DNA of 64,000 nt from an uncultured Thiothrix sp. (GTDB lineage: Bacteria; Pseudomonadota; Gammaproteobacteria; Poriferisulfidales; GCA-002705445), in contig CACJPG010000001.1 of NCBI GenBank assembly GCA_902595225.1, positions 67,583-131,582 on the forward strand, read 5' to 3'. Every line of letters starts with the position of its first letter. Position 1 is the first letter of the stretch. This document shows positions 43,686 to 52,841 of the stretch, in pieces. The position numbers were made by a program, and so were the translations under genes. The notes under the pieces were generated by a model, which did not search any database, was not told the origin of the DNA, and saw only the letters and a program-made list of their open reading frames with translations.

Positions 43686-44942
43686 TTACCTTATATTACC
43701 ATCACCAATTACTACAAACTTCTGATTTGTCAGACCTTCTATACCAACAGGTCCACGTGCATGCAATTTGTTTGTGCTTATGCCAATTTCAGCACCTAAA
43801 CCGTACTCATAGCCATCAGCAAATCTTGATGACGCATTATGCATTACCGAGCTAGAATCAACATTTCTTAGAAAAGTATTTGCTACATCGCTATTTTCAG
43901 TGACAATTACATCTGTATGTCCAGATCCATATTTTAATATATGACTCATTGCCTCATGAAAGTTATCTACAGTTATTATTGATAATATAGAATCTAAATA
44001 TTCTGTACTCCAGTCTTCTAAAGTTGCATCTTTGATATTTGGAAGAACTTTTTTTGTTTCTGAACAGCCTCTAATTTCAACATTTTTTTTAATTAGCTCT
44101 TTTTCAAGAGTTGGTAAAAATGTACTAGAAATTGTTTTATCAACTATTAAAGTTTCCATAGCATTACATACTCCGGTTCTTTGAGTCTTCGAATTAATTG
44201 ATATATCTAAAGCTTTTTTCAGATCTGCATCTTCATGAATATATACATGGCAAATACCATCCAAATGCTTTAGAACAGGAATCGAGGAAATTTCATCAAC
44301 AAGCTTTATAAGATTTTTCCCCCCTCTTGGAATAACAATATCTATAAAATCATTCTTAATTAATAGTTCATTTACAATTTTTCTATCAGTATTATCTATT
44401 AATTGAACACAATATTTATTTACCTTATTTTTTTCTAAAGCTCTTTTTACACAGGCTTCAAGAATAATATTTGTTTTAATAGATTCGGACCCACCTCTTA
44501 GAATTATTGAGTTACCTGATTTAATACTAAGAGCTGAAGCATCTATAGTAACATTTGGTCTAGACTCATATATCATTGCAATTACCCCTAAAGGCATTGA
44601 CATCTTACCAACCTTAATGCCGCTAGACATAGTTTTTAACTCTTTGATTTCCCCAACAGGATCTTCAATAGCAATAATTTCTTTTATACTTTCAATCATT
44701 GCATCAATACGCGTATCGTCTAATAAAAGTCTATCGATAAATGATTTTGCGAAGTTCTTATCTTTTTTTAAAATATCAATATCCTTAGAATTTTCCTCTT
44801 TAATAGAAATTCTACTTTTTTCAATTTCTATAATAAGATTGTTCAGAATTGAGTTCTTAACATCTTGATTAATACAGGATATTTCCGTTGAAGATTCTCG
44901 TGCATTCGCGCATATTGTTTCTACGTATTTATTTATATTCAT
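43686..44942 (-). CDS. proA: Glutamate-5-semialdehyde dehydrogenase (gamma-glutamyl phosphate reductase)
   Basis: The second step of proline synthesis: NADPH-dependent reduction of glutamyl-5-phosphate. The 418-aa protein has the aldehyde-dehydrogenase fold: MPLGVIAMIYESRPNVTIDA, LRGGSESIKTN, VIPRGGKNLIKLV, the catalytic Cys in TGVCNAMETLIVD, and RFADGYEYGLGAEIGISTNKLHARGPVG. The start is 12 nt downstream of the holA stop. proB is not in the window. Confidence 0.96.
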   Translation of the reverse strand: MNINKYVETICANARESSTEISCINQDVKNSILNNLIIEIEKSRISIKEENSKDIDILKKDKNFAKSFIDRLLLDDTRIDAMIESIKEIIAIEDPVGEIKELKTMSSGIKVGKMSMPLGVIAMIYESRPNVTIDASALSIKSGNSIILRGGSESIKTNIILEACVKRALEKNKVNKYCVQLIDNTDRKIVNELLIKNDFIDIVIPRGGKNLIKLVDEISSIPVLKHLDGICHVYIHEDADLKKALDISINSKTQRTGVCNAMETLIVDKTISSTFLPTLEKELIKKNVEIRGCSETKKVLPNIKDATLEDWSTEYLDSILSIITVDNFHEAMSHILKYGSGHTDVIVTENSDVANTFLRNVDSSSVMHNASSRFADGYEYGLGAEIGISTNKLHARGPVGIEGLTNQKFVVIGDGNIR

Positions 44943-44954
44943 AATACAATTATA

Positions 44955-45983
44955 TTAATTATACTTTATAACTGAAAGTTTATTTTTAGCCATTGAAACT
45001 GATAAATCAATAATTGAATCCCATATTTTACCATCAAGAACATTTTTTGATTGCATATCCATTCTTACAAGAATAGCAATGTATGACTCAATTTTATTAA
45101 TATTTAGCTTATCAATAGAATTTGAAACTAGGTTTTTTCTCTCAAAGGGCCAAATATTTTTTAATATTTCTTGTTTTGATTTTCCTTCATCTATGGACTC
45201 AATATAAGATAATATTGATCTTAAATATCTAATGAAGGACCAAATTATATATTGGGCAGGATAATCGTTTTCTTTTAAGAAATGAAAACAGCTATAGACC
45301 TTTTTAATGTTACCCTCCATTGCATAATCAACAAGATTATTCGCAGCATAATCTGTATTTTCAGATAAAGTTTTATCTAAAAAATCAAGATTTACATCTG
45401 TATTTTCATTTTTCATAAGATCGATTTTTATTAATGCCTGACTAGCTGAAGTCATATTTCCTTCAAACATATCTGCTAAATAATTTATACACTCTCTATT
45501 AATATTGTATTTATTTTTTTGCACAAGATAGGTTAGCTCTTCAACCATATTCCTTTTTGTCATTGGATAGATTCTTATTAGGCCAACATTATTATTTTTT
45601 ACACCAAGGAATTTTTTCCTAAAGTCAGCTGCCTTTAACTCAGGTAGTCTAAAAATCATAATAATATCTGAAGATATATTTTCTGAATAGTCTAATATTT
45701 TTTTCTCAGCATTTATACCTACAGATTTTGTTAAAAATCTTACTTCGATAATTTTTTTTTCACTAAATAACGATAAATTTGAGTTATTTGTATCAAAATT
45801 ATCCCAGTCAAATGATTTTTCAACATACACAACTTGATGCTCTTCATATCCTTTTAACTTAGCTTTTTTTAAAACTTTTAAAACACATGAGTCTTCTTGG
45901 TAAGTTTCGCAACCAGTAATTATATATATAGGATGTAGCTTTTTTTCAAGCTGGTTAGTTAATTGATTGTAATATATTTGCAT
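44955..45983 (-). CDS. holA: DNA polymerase III subunit delta (clamp loader)
   Basis: HolA opens the beta clamp. The 342-aa protein has family-typical segments: HPIYIITGCETYQEDSCVLKVL near the start, NLSLFSEKKIIEVRF, and the helical DMFEGNMTSASQALIKIDLM and YIIWSFIRYLRSILSY parts. In most gammaproteobacteria holA follows lptE directly; here a pair of plus-strand genes (46027-47612) separates it from lptE-leuS. Confidence 0.93.
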   Translation of the reverse strand: MQIYYNQLTNQLEKKLHPIYIITGCETYQEDSCVLKVLKKAKLKGYEEHQVVYVEKSFDWDNFDTNNSNLSLFSEKKIIEVRFLTKSVGINAEKKILDYSENISSDIIMIFRLPELKAADFRKKFLGVKNNNVGLIRIYPMTKRNMVEELTYLVQKNKYNINRECINYLADMFEGNMTSASQALIKIDLMKNENTDVNLDFLDKTLSENTDYAANNLVDYAMEGNIKKVYSCFHFLKENDYPAQYIIWSFIRYLRSILSYIESIDEGKSKQEILKNIWPFERKNLVSNSIDKLNINKIESYIAILVRMDMQSKNVLDGKIWDSIIDLSVSMAKNKLSVIKYN

Positions 45984-46026
45984 TTTAATTATATTACCTT
46001 ATTAAACATCAAACGAAAATTTTTTT

Positions 46027-46908
46027 ATGAAAAGAAAACTTCACACTATTGGCTTCATAGGTACTGGAATAATTGGCCTTCCAATGGCATTTAACTTAAT
46101 AAAAAACAATTATAATATTTATGCGTATGTGCGAAATATTAAAAATCATAGAAAAGTAAAAAAAACTGGATGTTTAATAATCAATGATTTAACTGAATTT
46201 TATGAAAAGATAGATATCTTAATTTTAGCTGTTTCTGATACTAAAGATGTAGAAGAAATCCTTGTTGGCACTAATGGGCTTATTAAATTTAGCAAAACAC
46301 CAAAAATTGTTATAGATATGAGTACAATATGTCCAATAGAAACAATTTCTATGTCTAAAAAGCTTAGTAAATTTAAAATTTCATTAATTGATGCTCCAGT
46401 TTCAGGCGGGGAAATAGGAGCCATAAAAGGAAATCTTTCAATAATGGTTGGTGGGAAAAAGAATAAAGTCAATAAAGTCATGCCAATACTAAAAATTCTT
46501 GGAGAGAAAATAACCCATATAGGCGAGTCAGGTTCGGGACAAGTTGCCAAAGCGTGCAATCAACTTATCGTTGGACAAACTATAAATGCCGTAAGTGAAG
46601 CTTTTATAATGGCCGATAAATTTAAAACAAATAAGAATAAAATTAGAGAAGCTCTACTTGGTGGGTTTGCAAATAGTAAGATACTTGAAATTCATGGCAA
46701 AAGAATGCTTACAAATGATTATAAACCTGGTTTTAAGACAAAATTACATGCGAAGGATATGAGGATTGTAAAAAAAATTACGAAAAGAAAAAATATAAAT
46801 CTTGCTGGAACAAATATTGTTTATAAATATATGCAAATTGCAAATAAAAAAGGTCACGCTGAAAAGGATTCGTCTGCATATTATTTAACTTTAAAAAACA
46901 AAAAATAA
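46027..46908 (+). CDS. 3-hydroxyisobutyrate dehydrogenase family NAD(P)-dependent reductase
   Basis: A 293-aa beta-hydroxyacid dehydrogenase. IGFIGTGIIGLPMAFNLIK is the dinucleotide-binding loop; DAPVSGGEIGAIKGNLSIMV is the substrate-binding motif; GSGQVAKACNQLIVG contains the catalytic Lys. It could be 3-hydroxyisobutyrate dehydrogenase or tartronate-semialdehyde reductase (GarR/GlxR type); the latter would fit glyoxylate metabolism but no gcl or hyi is nearby. It is divergent from holA (43-bp gap), and the next gene starts at its stop. Confidence 0.87.
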   Translation: MKRKLHTIGFIGTGIIGLPMAFNLIKNNYNIYAYVRNIKNHRKVKKTGCLIINDLTEFYEKIDILILAVSDTKDVEEILVGTNGLIKFSKTPKIVIDMSTICPIETISMSKKLSKFKISLIDAPVSGGEIGAIKGNLSIMVGGKKNKVNKVMPILKILGEKITHIGESGSGQVAKACNQLIVGQTINAVSEAFIMADKFKTNKNKIREALLGGFANSKILEIHGKRMLTNDYKPGFKTKLHAKDMRIVKKITKRKNINLAGTNIVYKYMQIANKKGHAEKDSSAYYLTLKNKK

Positions 46909-47612
46909 TGCTCATATTAAAATCTCTATTGTTTACTTTTTATTATCTTAAGGTTTCTTACAGAAATTATATTCCCTTGGCTATTTTTTTAATATTATTC
47001 CATTATGCAATTAGTAATATTAATAGTTTTTTTATAATTTTTATGTTCTTTATGATTTATTTAGTTGTTTCTGCGCCAATATCAGTAAATATATTTAGAA
47101 GTATTGTTAGAAATGAAATATTAGAGAACTTTTACTTTAATTTTTATTACAAAACCTATACTAGGCTATTTTTAAAGAAATTATTTATTCTTATTTCATC
47201 TATAGTTGGAATTTATATCGCTATTTTAATTATACTATCACCTTTTCTTTCTAAAGATATTGCAAATATGACTTTATCTTTATATTTAATTTTTTTATAT
47301 ATTATCTATATATATACACGATTATTTTTTATACTTCCTGGGGCAGCATTAAATAAATCGTATTCTTTTAGTGACTCCTATTACATTACCAAAGGTTATT
47401 CTATTAGGATTTATCTTTTTTATGTGTCTTTGATTTTACCTTACGTTTTTTTAAGTAGCCTTTTAACAGAATTTAACTCAATGTTTAATCCACTAACAAT
47501 TTTGACGATCTCCTTTGTTTTTCAAATATTTTTTTCAGTTTTAAGTACATCAATTATTGGATATTTGTATAAAGATGTAATTGAAAAAAAGAATCCTAAT
47601 GCGAATATTTAA
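46908..47612 (+). CDS. Polytopic membrane protein, unknown
   Basis: A 234-aa protein with about six hydrophobic segments and no cleavable signal. An FFILPGAALNKSYSFSDSYYITKGYSIRIYLF stretch between helices (polar/aromatic) resembles loops in YciC-like membrane families, but I cannot assign one. It begins at the last base of the dehydrogenase stop, so the two genes are coupled. Its TAA is also the stop of the convergent lptE (shared TTAA). Composition is more AT-rich and Phe/Ile-heavy than its neighbours. Confidence 0.7.
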   Translation: MLILKSLLFTFYYLKVSYRNYIPLAIFLILFHYAISNINSFFIIFMFFMIYLVVSAPISVNIFRSIVRNEILENFYFNFYYKTYTRLFLKKLFILISSIVGIYIAILIILSPFLSKDIANMTLSLYLIFLYIIYIYTRLFFILPGAALNKSYSFSDSYYITKGYSIRIYLFYVSLILPYVFLSSLLTEFNSMFNPLTILTISFVFQIFFSVLSTSIIGYLYKDVIEKKNPNANI

Positions 47613-48091
47613 ATTTTGCTTCTTACTAAGTTGACTACTTGGATTTGAAGATATTTCTCAATATCACTTTTAATTGTATTTTCTTCACTTTCAGAGCTAT
47701 TAATATTAGATGATGAAAATTTATGATCTTTTGACAAAGAAAAAACCTTATTTTGAATAATAATATTACCCTTGTTATCTTCAAGAGAGACTTCGATTTT
47801 CCCAGTAATTGTAAATTCATTCTCTGTTGCACTACTGGTAACAGATGTTGTTTCTTTACTATATGTTGGCCCTTCAATTTTTATCAAATATAAAAAATTA
47901 TCAGAGCTTATTGTGAATCCGGCATTTATAAAGGACTGTTTAAAATTATTTGGAGATAAAATCTTAACTTCAGCAACTTTATCCTGATTATCTCCAATAA
48001 CTTCTAAACCACCAAGTTTATAACCACAGGAGATTAAAGCAAATAATGGAAGCGCAAAAAAAGCTAATCTTAATATTGTTAACATTCTCAT
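47609..48091 (-). CDS. lptE: LPS-assembly lipoprotein LptE
   Basis: LptE plugs the LptD barrel that delivers LPS to the outer membrane. The 160-aa protein has a lipoprotein signal ending FALISCGYKLGG, with the acylated Cys in the lipobox. The rest contains the LptE pattern of short beta strands (ITGKIEVSLEDNKGNIIIQ) and a C-terminal helix EKYLQIQVVNLVRSKI. The ATG overlaps the leuS stop as ATGA. Presence implies a Gram-negative with LPS. Confidence 0.87.
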   Translation of the reverse strand: MRMLTILRLAFFALPLFALISCGYKLGGLEVIGDNQDKVAEVKILSPNNFKQSFINAGFTISSDNFLYLIKIEGPTYSKETTSVTSSATENEFTITGKIEVSLEDNKGNIIIQNKVFSLSKDHKFSSSNINSSESEENTIKSDIEKYLQIQVVNLVRSKI

Positions 48092-50499
48092 ACTACTATA
48101 TTAACAAGTTTATTTTGAATATATATTATTTTTTTTATTTTTTTATTTTCAATATATTTTTTTATCTCATCAAGGTCAGTAGCAATTTTTTCTATTTCTA
48201 CCTGTGGTGTATCAATATCTACTTCAATTTTTTTCCTTACTTTCCCATTAATCTGAATAATTATTAAAGTAGTATCACTTTCAAGAAAATTTTTATCAAC
48301 TTCAGGCCAACTAACTTTTTTATAAAATTTTTGTAGATTTAATACATCTGAAATTTCTTGACAAATATGGGGTGTAATCGGGTTTAATAATAATATAATG
48401 CTTTCATACGATTCCATTAATGTTTCTTTGCTAACATTATTGTTTTGTAAATTTTTATTCAAATTATTTAGTAGTTCCATACATGTCGAAACTATAGTAT
48501 TCAAACTTAATTTTTTTCCATAATCATCGCTAACTTTTAAAATTGCTTTGTTTGTTGCTATTTTTAAATTTTTCTCCTCATTATTATCATTACTTATATC
48601 TTCAATTTTTTTATTTATTAAATGATAGCCTGTGAGCCATAATTTATTTAAAAACCTATGTGCACCTTCAACTCCATTTTCTGACCACTCAAGTGAATTT
48701 TCTATTGGTGCAGCAAATATGACAAATAATCTTACAGTATCTGCGCCGTATTTTTGAATTAAATCCTGAGGATCGATTACATTACCTTTTGATTTTGACA
48801 TTTTAGATCCATTTTTTAAAACCATGCCTTGAGTTACAAGAGACATAAAAGGCTCATTTGTCTTTAAAAGGCCTTCGTCTCTTAGGAGCTTATGAAAGAA
48901 TCGAGCATATAATAAATGTAAGACAGCATGTTCTATTCCACCCACATATATGTCAACTGGCATCCAATAGTCTGCTTCCTTACCAATCATATTCTTTTCG
49001 TCTTTTGGTGAACAAAACCTAGCTTGGTACCAACTTGATTCAAAAAATGTATCAAGCGTATCTGTTTCTCTTATAGCTTTTAATCCAGTTTTTTTACACT
49101 TTGTATACTTCCATGTTGGATGATTTTCTAAAGGGTTTCCGCCCTTTGTAAAATCTATATCATGAGGAAGCTCAATTGGTAATTCATCCTCATCAAGAGT
49201 TAGAATTTCTCCATCCTCTCTGTAGATAACAGGAATTGGACATCCCCAATATCTTTGTCTAGAAATCCCCCAATCTCTTAATTTAAAATTTTTCTTTTTG
49301 CCTCCCTTTTTAACTTTTGAAATGTGTTTGACTATAGAATTTGATGCAGATGTACTATCGAGATTATTAAATTCAAATGAATTTATGAGCTTTCCTGTTC
49401 CAGTATATGCGGAGCTATTGGATTCATCATTTTCAATTACTTTTATAATTTCCAAACCATATTTTTTTGCAAAATCATAGTCTCTTTGGTCATGAGCAGG
49501 AACACCCATAACTGCTCCAGTTCCATAGCCTGTAAGAACATAATTTGAAAGCCAAATAGGGATTTTCTTGTTACTCAATGGGTGAATGGCATAGTAGCCA
49601 GTAAAAATTCCACAAATCAATTTATTTGACTTATCTTGATAATCTTTTTGGCTAATAATTTTCTTTGAAAATTCTTTAACTTCCTTAGAGCAACTCTCGA
49701 TTATTTCATGATCTGCAGCTACAGCCAGAAAAGTCACTCCATAAATCGTATCTGGTCGTGTTGTAAAAACACGAATATCAGATTTATTATCAATGCAAAA
49801 AGAAAATTCAGCGCCATCGGACTCGCCTATCCAATTTTTTTGCATTGATATCACATTATCTGGCCATAATTTTCTTATTTCCTCAAGGTCCTTTAACAGT
49901 TCCGCTGCGTATAAGGAAGTCTTTAAAAACCATTGAGAAATTTTCTTTTTTTCAACATCTGCACCAGATCTCCATCCCTTGCCATCAATTACTTGTTCGT
50001 TTGCTAGAACAGTTTTATCAACAGGATCCCAATTAACTAAAGATTCTTTTTTATAGACCAGATCCTTTTCATAAAGTTTTAAGAAAAACCATTGCTCCCA
50101 CTTATAATAATCTTTAGAGCAAGTTGATATTTCTCTATCCCAATCATAACTAAAGCCTAATGATTTTAGTTGCTTTTTCATATTATCAATATTTTTTAAA
50201 GTCCAATCTCTTGGAGAGAGATCATTTTCAATTGCTGCATTTTCGGCAGGAAGGCCAAATGCATCCCAGCCAATTGGATGAAGTACGTTTTCACCTAGCA
50301 TTCTATGATATCTTGCAATAACATCACTTATTGTGTAGTTTCTGACATGGCCGATATGAAGGTTTCCGCTTGGATATGGGAACATAGATAAACAGTAAAA
50401 CTTTTTATCTTTGTTTGGTTTGGCTTCAAAATCTTTAGCAGAATACCATTTTTCTTGTATTCTTTTTTCTAAATCTTTAGGGTTGTAACTTTCCTGCAT
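48088..50499 (-). CDS. leuS: Leucyl-tRNA synthetase
   Basis: Charges tRNA-Leu. FPYPSGNLHIGHVRNYTISD contains the HIGH motif, NGSKMSKSKGNV is the KMSKS loop, and the CP1 editing domain is present (FTTRPDTIYGVTFLAVAADH). At 803 aa it is shorter than E. coli LeuS (860). The FLKTSLYAAELL and LRDWGISRQRYWGCPIPV segments are typical. It overlaps lptE by 4 nt and is divergent from nhaA. Confidence 0.97.
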   Translation of the reverse strand: MQESYNPKDLEKRIQEKWYSAKDFEAKPNKDKKFYCLSMFPYPSGNLHIGHVRNYTISDVIARYHRMLGENVLHPIGWDAFGLPAENAAIENDLSPRDWTLKNIDNMKKQLKSLGFSYDWDREISTCSKDYYKWEQWFFLKLYEKDLVYKKESLVNWDPVDKTVLANEQVIDGKGWRSGADVEKKKISQWFLKTSLYAAELLKDLEEIRKLWPDNVISMQKNWIGESDGAEFSFCIDNKSDIRVFTTRPDTIYGVTFLAVAADHEIIESCSKEVKEFSKKIISQKDYQDKSNKLICGIFTGYYAIHPLSNKKIPIWLSNYVLTGYGTGAVMGVPAHDQRDYDFAKKYGLEIIKVIENDESNSSAYTGTGKLINSFEFNNLDSTSASNSIVKHISKVKKGGKKKNFKLRDWGISRQRYWGCPIPVIYREDGEILTLDEDELPIELPHDIDFTKGGNPLENHPTWKYTKCKKTGLKAIRETDTLDTFFESSWYQARFCSPKDEKNMIGKEADYWMPVDIYVGGIEHAVLHLLYARFFHKLLRDEGLLKTNEPFMSLVTQGMVLKNGSKMSKSKGNVIDPQDLIQKYGADTVRLFVIFAAPIENSLEWSENGVEGAHRFLNKLWLTGYHLINKKIEDISNDNNEEKNLKIATNKAILKVSDDYGKKLSLNTIVSTCMELLNNLNKNLQNNNVSKETLMESYESIILLLNPITPHICQEISDVLNLQKFYKKVSWPEVDKNFLESDTTLIIIQINGKVRKKIEVDIDTPQVEIEKIATDLDEIKKYIENKKIKKIIYIQNKLVNIVV

Positions 50500-50562
50500 A
50501 TCAAATATTTTGTTATAATTATTTTACAAAATTTAACATAAGTTGCATATAATGTCTGAATT

Positions 50563-51807
50563 ATGATTATAAATAAAGATACATTTAAGTTTAATCCAAA
50601 CATCAATCCTGCGAAATTTTTGTGGAAGTTTTTAAAAACTGAATCTGCATCAGGTGTTCTTCTAATTATATTTAGTATATTAGCTATCATACTCGCCAAC
50701 TCTGAACTTTCTTCATACTATTATTCGCTTAAAAATAGTTATATATCAATAGGTTTTAATGACTTTTATATAAAGGAGACAGCACACCATTTTGTAAATG
50801 ATGGGCTTATGGCGATATTTTTTTTAGTTATTGGATTGGAATTAAAAAGAGAAATGATTAGCGGGCAGCTGTCATCTGTGAAAAAAGTGCTTTTGCCAGG
50901 TGTTGCTGCAGTTGGCGGCATGGCTATACCTGCTCTTGTTTACTTGTATATAAATATTGACAATCCTTTAGCAACATCTGGTTGGGCCATACCTACAGCA
51001 ACAGATATAGCGTTTTCTCTAGCTGTATTAGCAGTTCTTGGCACAAGAGTGCCAATAAGTCTAAAAATATTTCTTTTGTCTCTTGCAATTATAGATGATT
51101 TAGGTGCTGTACTTGTAATTGCTTTGTATTATACATCAGATATATCTACAGGTTATTTGCTAAGCGCATTTGGTGTATTCATGATATTGATGTGGCTAAA
51201 TTTTAATAATGTTAAAAATGTTTCAACATACTTAATTGGAGGACTTTTCTTATGGTATTGTATATTACATTCAGGAATTCATACAACTATAGCTGGAGTA
51301 ATACTTGCAGCAACGATACCTTTTACAATTAAAGAGACAAACATTTCACCTCTAAGATTTTTAGAAGAAAAACTTCATACCTTTTCTGGTTTTATAATTT
51401 TACCCTTATTTGCTTTTTTTAATGCTGATATTGACCTTGATTCTTTGAGTTTCAAATCCTTATCAAATCCTGTCCCATTAGGAATAATGCTAGGACTCCT
51501 AATTGGTAAACCATTAGGCATTACTTTAATAACATATCTATCAGTAAAAATAAAACTATGTAGCTTGCCAAAAGAGTTAAATTATTATGATATTCTTGGA
51601 GTATCTTTTTTATGTGGTATAGGATTTACAATGAGTTTATTTATTAATACCCTTGCATTTCCTGAGTCGCTCAATACAGTAAGTTTTGGTCAAGAATATT
51701 CAAAATCAGGAATATTTTTTGGTTCGATTCTTTCTGGTATTTTAGGTTATGTGCTATTAAGGTTAAAATTAAAATCAAAATCAAATGAAATCCTAGAAAA
51801 TGAATAA
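50563..51807 (+). CDS. nhaA: Na+/H+ antiporter NhaA
   Basis: An inner-membrane antiporter for sodium export and pH balance, useful in seawater. The 414-aa protein has about twelve hydrophobic segments. HHFVNDGLMAIFFLVIGLELKREM, the ATPTATDIAFSLAVL-like stretch (AIPTATDIAFSLAVLA) and SLAIIDDLGAVLVIALYY with the paired Asp residues that bind Na+ are hallmarks. GVSFLCGIGFTMSLFI closes the transport domain. It overlaps the next permease gene by 8 nt. Confidence 0.96.
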   Translation: MIINKDTFKFNPNINPAKFLWKFLKTESASGVLLIIFSILAIILANSELSSYYYSLKNSYISIGFNDFYIKETAHHFVNDGLMAIFFLVIGLELKREMISGQLSSVKKVLLPGVAAVGGMAIPALVYLYINIDNPLATSGWAIPTATDIAFSLAVLAVLGTRVPISLKIFLLSLAIIDDLGAVLVIALYYTSDISTGYLLSAFGVFMILMWLNFNNVKNVSTYLIGGLFLWYCILHSGIHTTIAGVILAATIPFTIKETNISPLRFLEEKLHTFSGFIILPLFAFFNADIDLDSLSFKSLSNPVPLGIMLGLLIGKPLGITLITYLSVKIKLCSLPKELNYYDILGVSFLCGIGFTMSLFINTLAFPESLNTVSFGQEYSKSGIFFGSILSGILGYVLLRLKLKSKSNEILENE

Positions 51808-52825
51808 TACAAATAAAATTTATAAGTCAATTTTAACTATTAGCGGGCTAATAGTTATTTTTGCTGGACTAAAAGTTGCTGATAAAATTGTAGTACCATT
51901 CTTACTGTCAATGTTTATAGCTCTTATTTCTTTTCCATTGCTTAATTTCTTTAAATCAAAAAAAATAAATACACCTATTTCTGTAACACTTGTTTTAATC
52001 ACTATTATTAGCATAAGTTTAAGCTTTGCAGCTTTAATAGGCACATCTATAAACGGTTTTCGAAAATCGCTACCGGCATATAAAGAAAAAATAAATCTAG
52101 GTATTGAGAATATTTCTTTGCTTGCTGAAAAACTTAACTTAAATATTAATCCGAATTTTCTTAGTGACTATATTGATCCAAGTTTTATAATGCAATCGGT
52201 TGCTAATACCATAAGTGCTTTTGGTAATGTTCTAACAAACTACTTTTTAATATTATTTATCGTAATGTTTACACTTCTTGAAGCGGCAATATTCTCCGAA
52301 AAACTAAAAAAAGCTTTTTCTGATAGCGGCAAACCAATGCCAAATTTGCAAAGTTTCAGTGAAAATATGAATAAGTATTTATCAATAAAAACTATTGTAA
52401 GTATTATTACTGGAATTCTTATATATTTTTCTTTAACCATTATTGGCTTAGATCACGCAATAATGTGGGGATTAATAGCTTTCTTATTAAATTATATACC
52501 AAATATAGGCTCTATAATTGCCTCAATACCTGCTATTTTAATAGCTTTAATACAATTCAATATATATTATGCATTGACTGTCGGTCTAGTCTATTTGATA
52601 GTAAATATCGTAATGGGTAGTATTATTGAGCCCAAGTATCTTGGAAAAGAGCTAGGTCTTTCAACTCTTATAATATTTTTGTCACTAATTTTTTGGGGTT
52701 GGTTACTGGGACCGGTTGGGATGCTTCTTTCAGTTCCATTGACCATGATAGTAAAGATTGCTCTTGAAAGTAATGATGACACAAGATGGATAGCAATATT
52801 GTTAAGCAGGAATGTAAAAGATTAG
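51800..52825 (+). CDS. AI-2E family transporter (PerM-like permease)
   Basis: A 341-aa membrane protein of the AI-2E/PerM family with an even number of hydrophobic helices in two halves, LPAYKEKINLGIENISLLAEKL as the amphipathic middle, and the family signature MGSIIEPKYLGKELGLSTLIIFLSLIFWGWLLGPVGMLLSVPL. These proteins have been linked to autoinducer-2 export or to Na+/H+ exchange in different organisms; the pairing with nhaA would fit the latter, but this is inference. Confidence 0.9.
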   Translation: MNNTNKIYKSILTISGLIVIFAGLKVADKIVVPFLLSMFIALISFPLLNFFKSKKINTPISVTLVLITIISISLSFAALIGTSINGFRKSLPAYKEKINLGIENISLLAEKLNLNINPNFLSDYIDPSFIMQSVANTISAFGNVLTNYFLILFIVMFTLLEAAIFSEKLKKAFSDSGKPMPNLQSFSENMNKYLSIKTIVSIITGILIYFSLTIIGLDHAIMWGLIAFLLNYIPNIGSIIASIPAILIALIQFNIYYALTVGLVYLIVNIVMGSIIEPKYLGKELGLSTLIIFLSLIFWGWLLGPVGMLLSVPLTMIVKIALESNDDTRWIAILLSRNVKD

Positions 52826-52841
52826 GGGAAATTTTTGTTTA

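Noticed and set aside
46200-46559. 119-aa minus-strand ORF inside the dehydrogenase gene
   Set aside because: Antisense shadow of a clear 3-hydroxyisobutyrate dehydrogenase-family gene.
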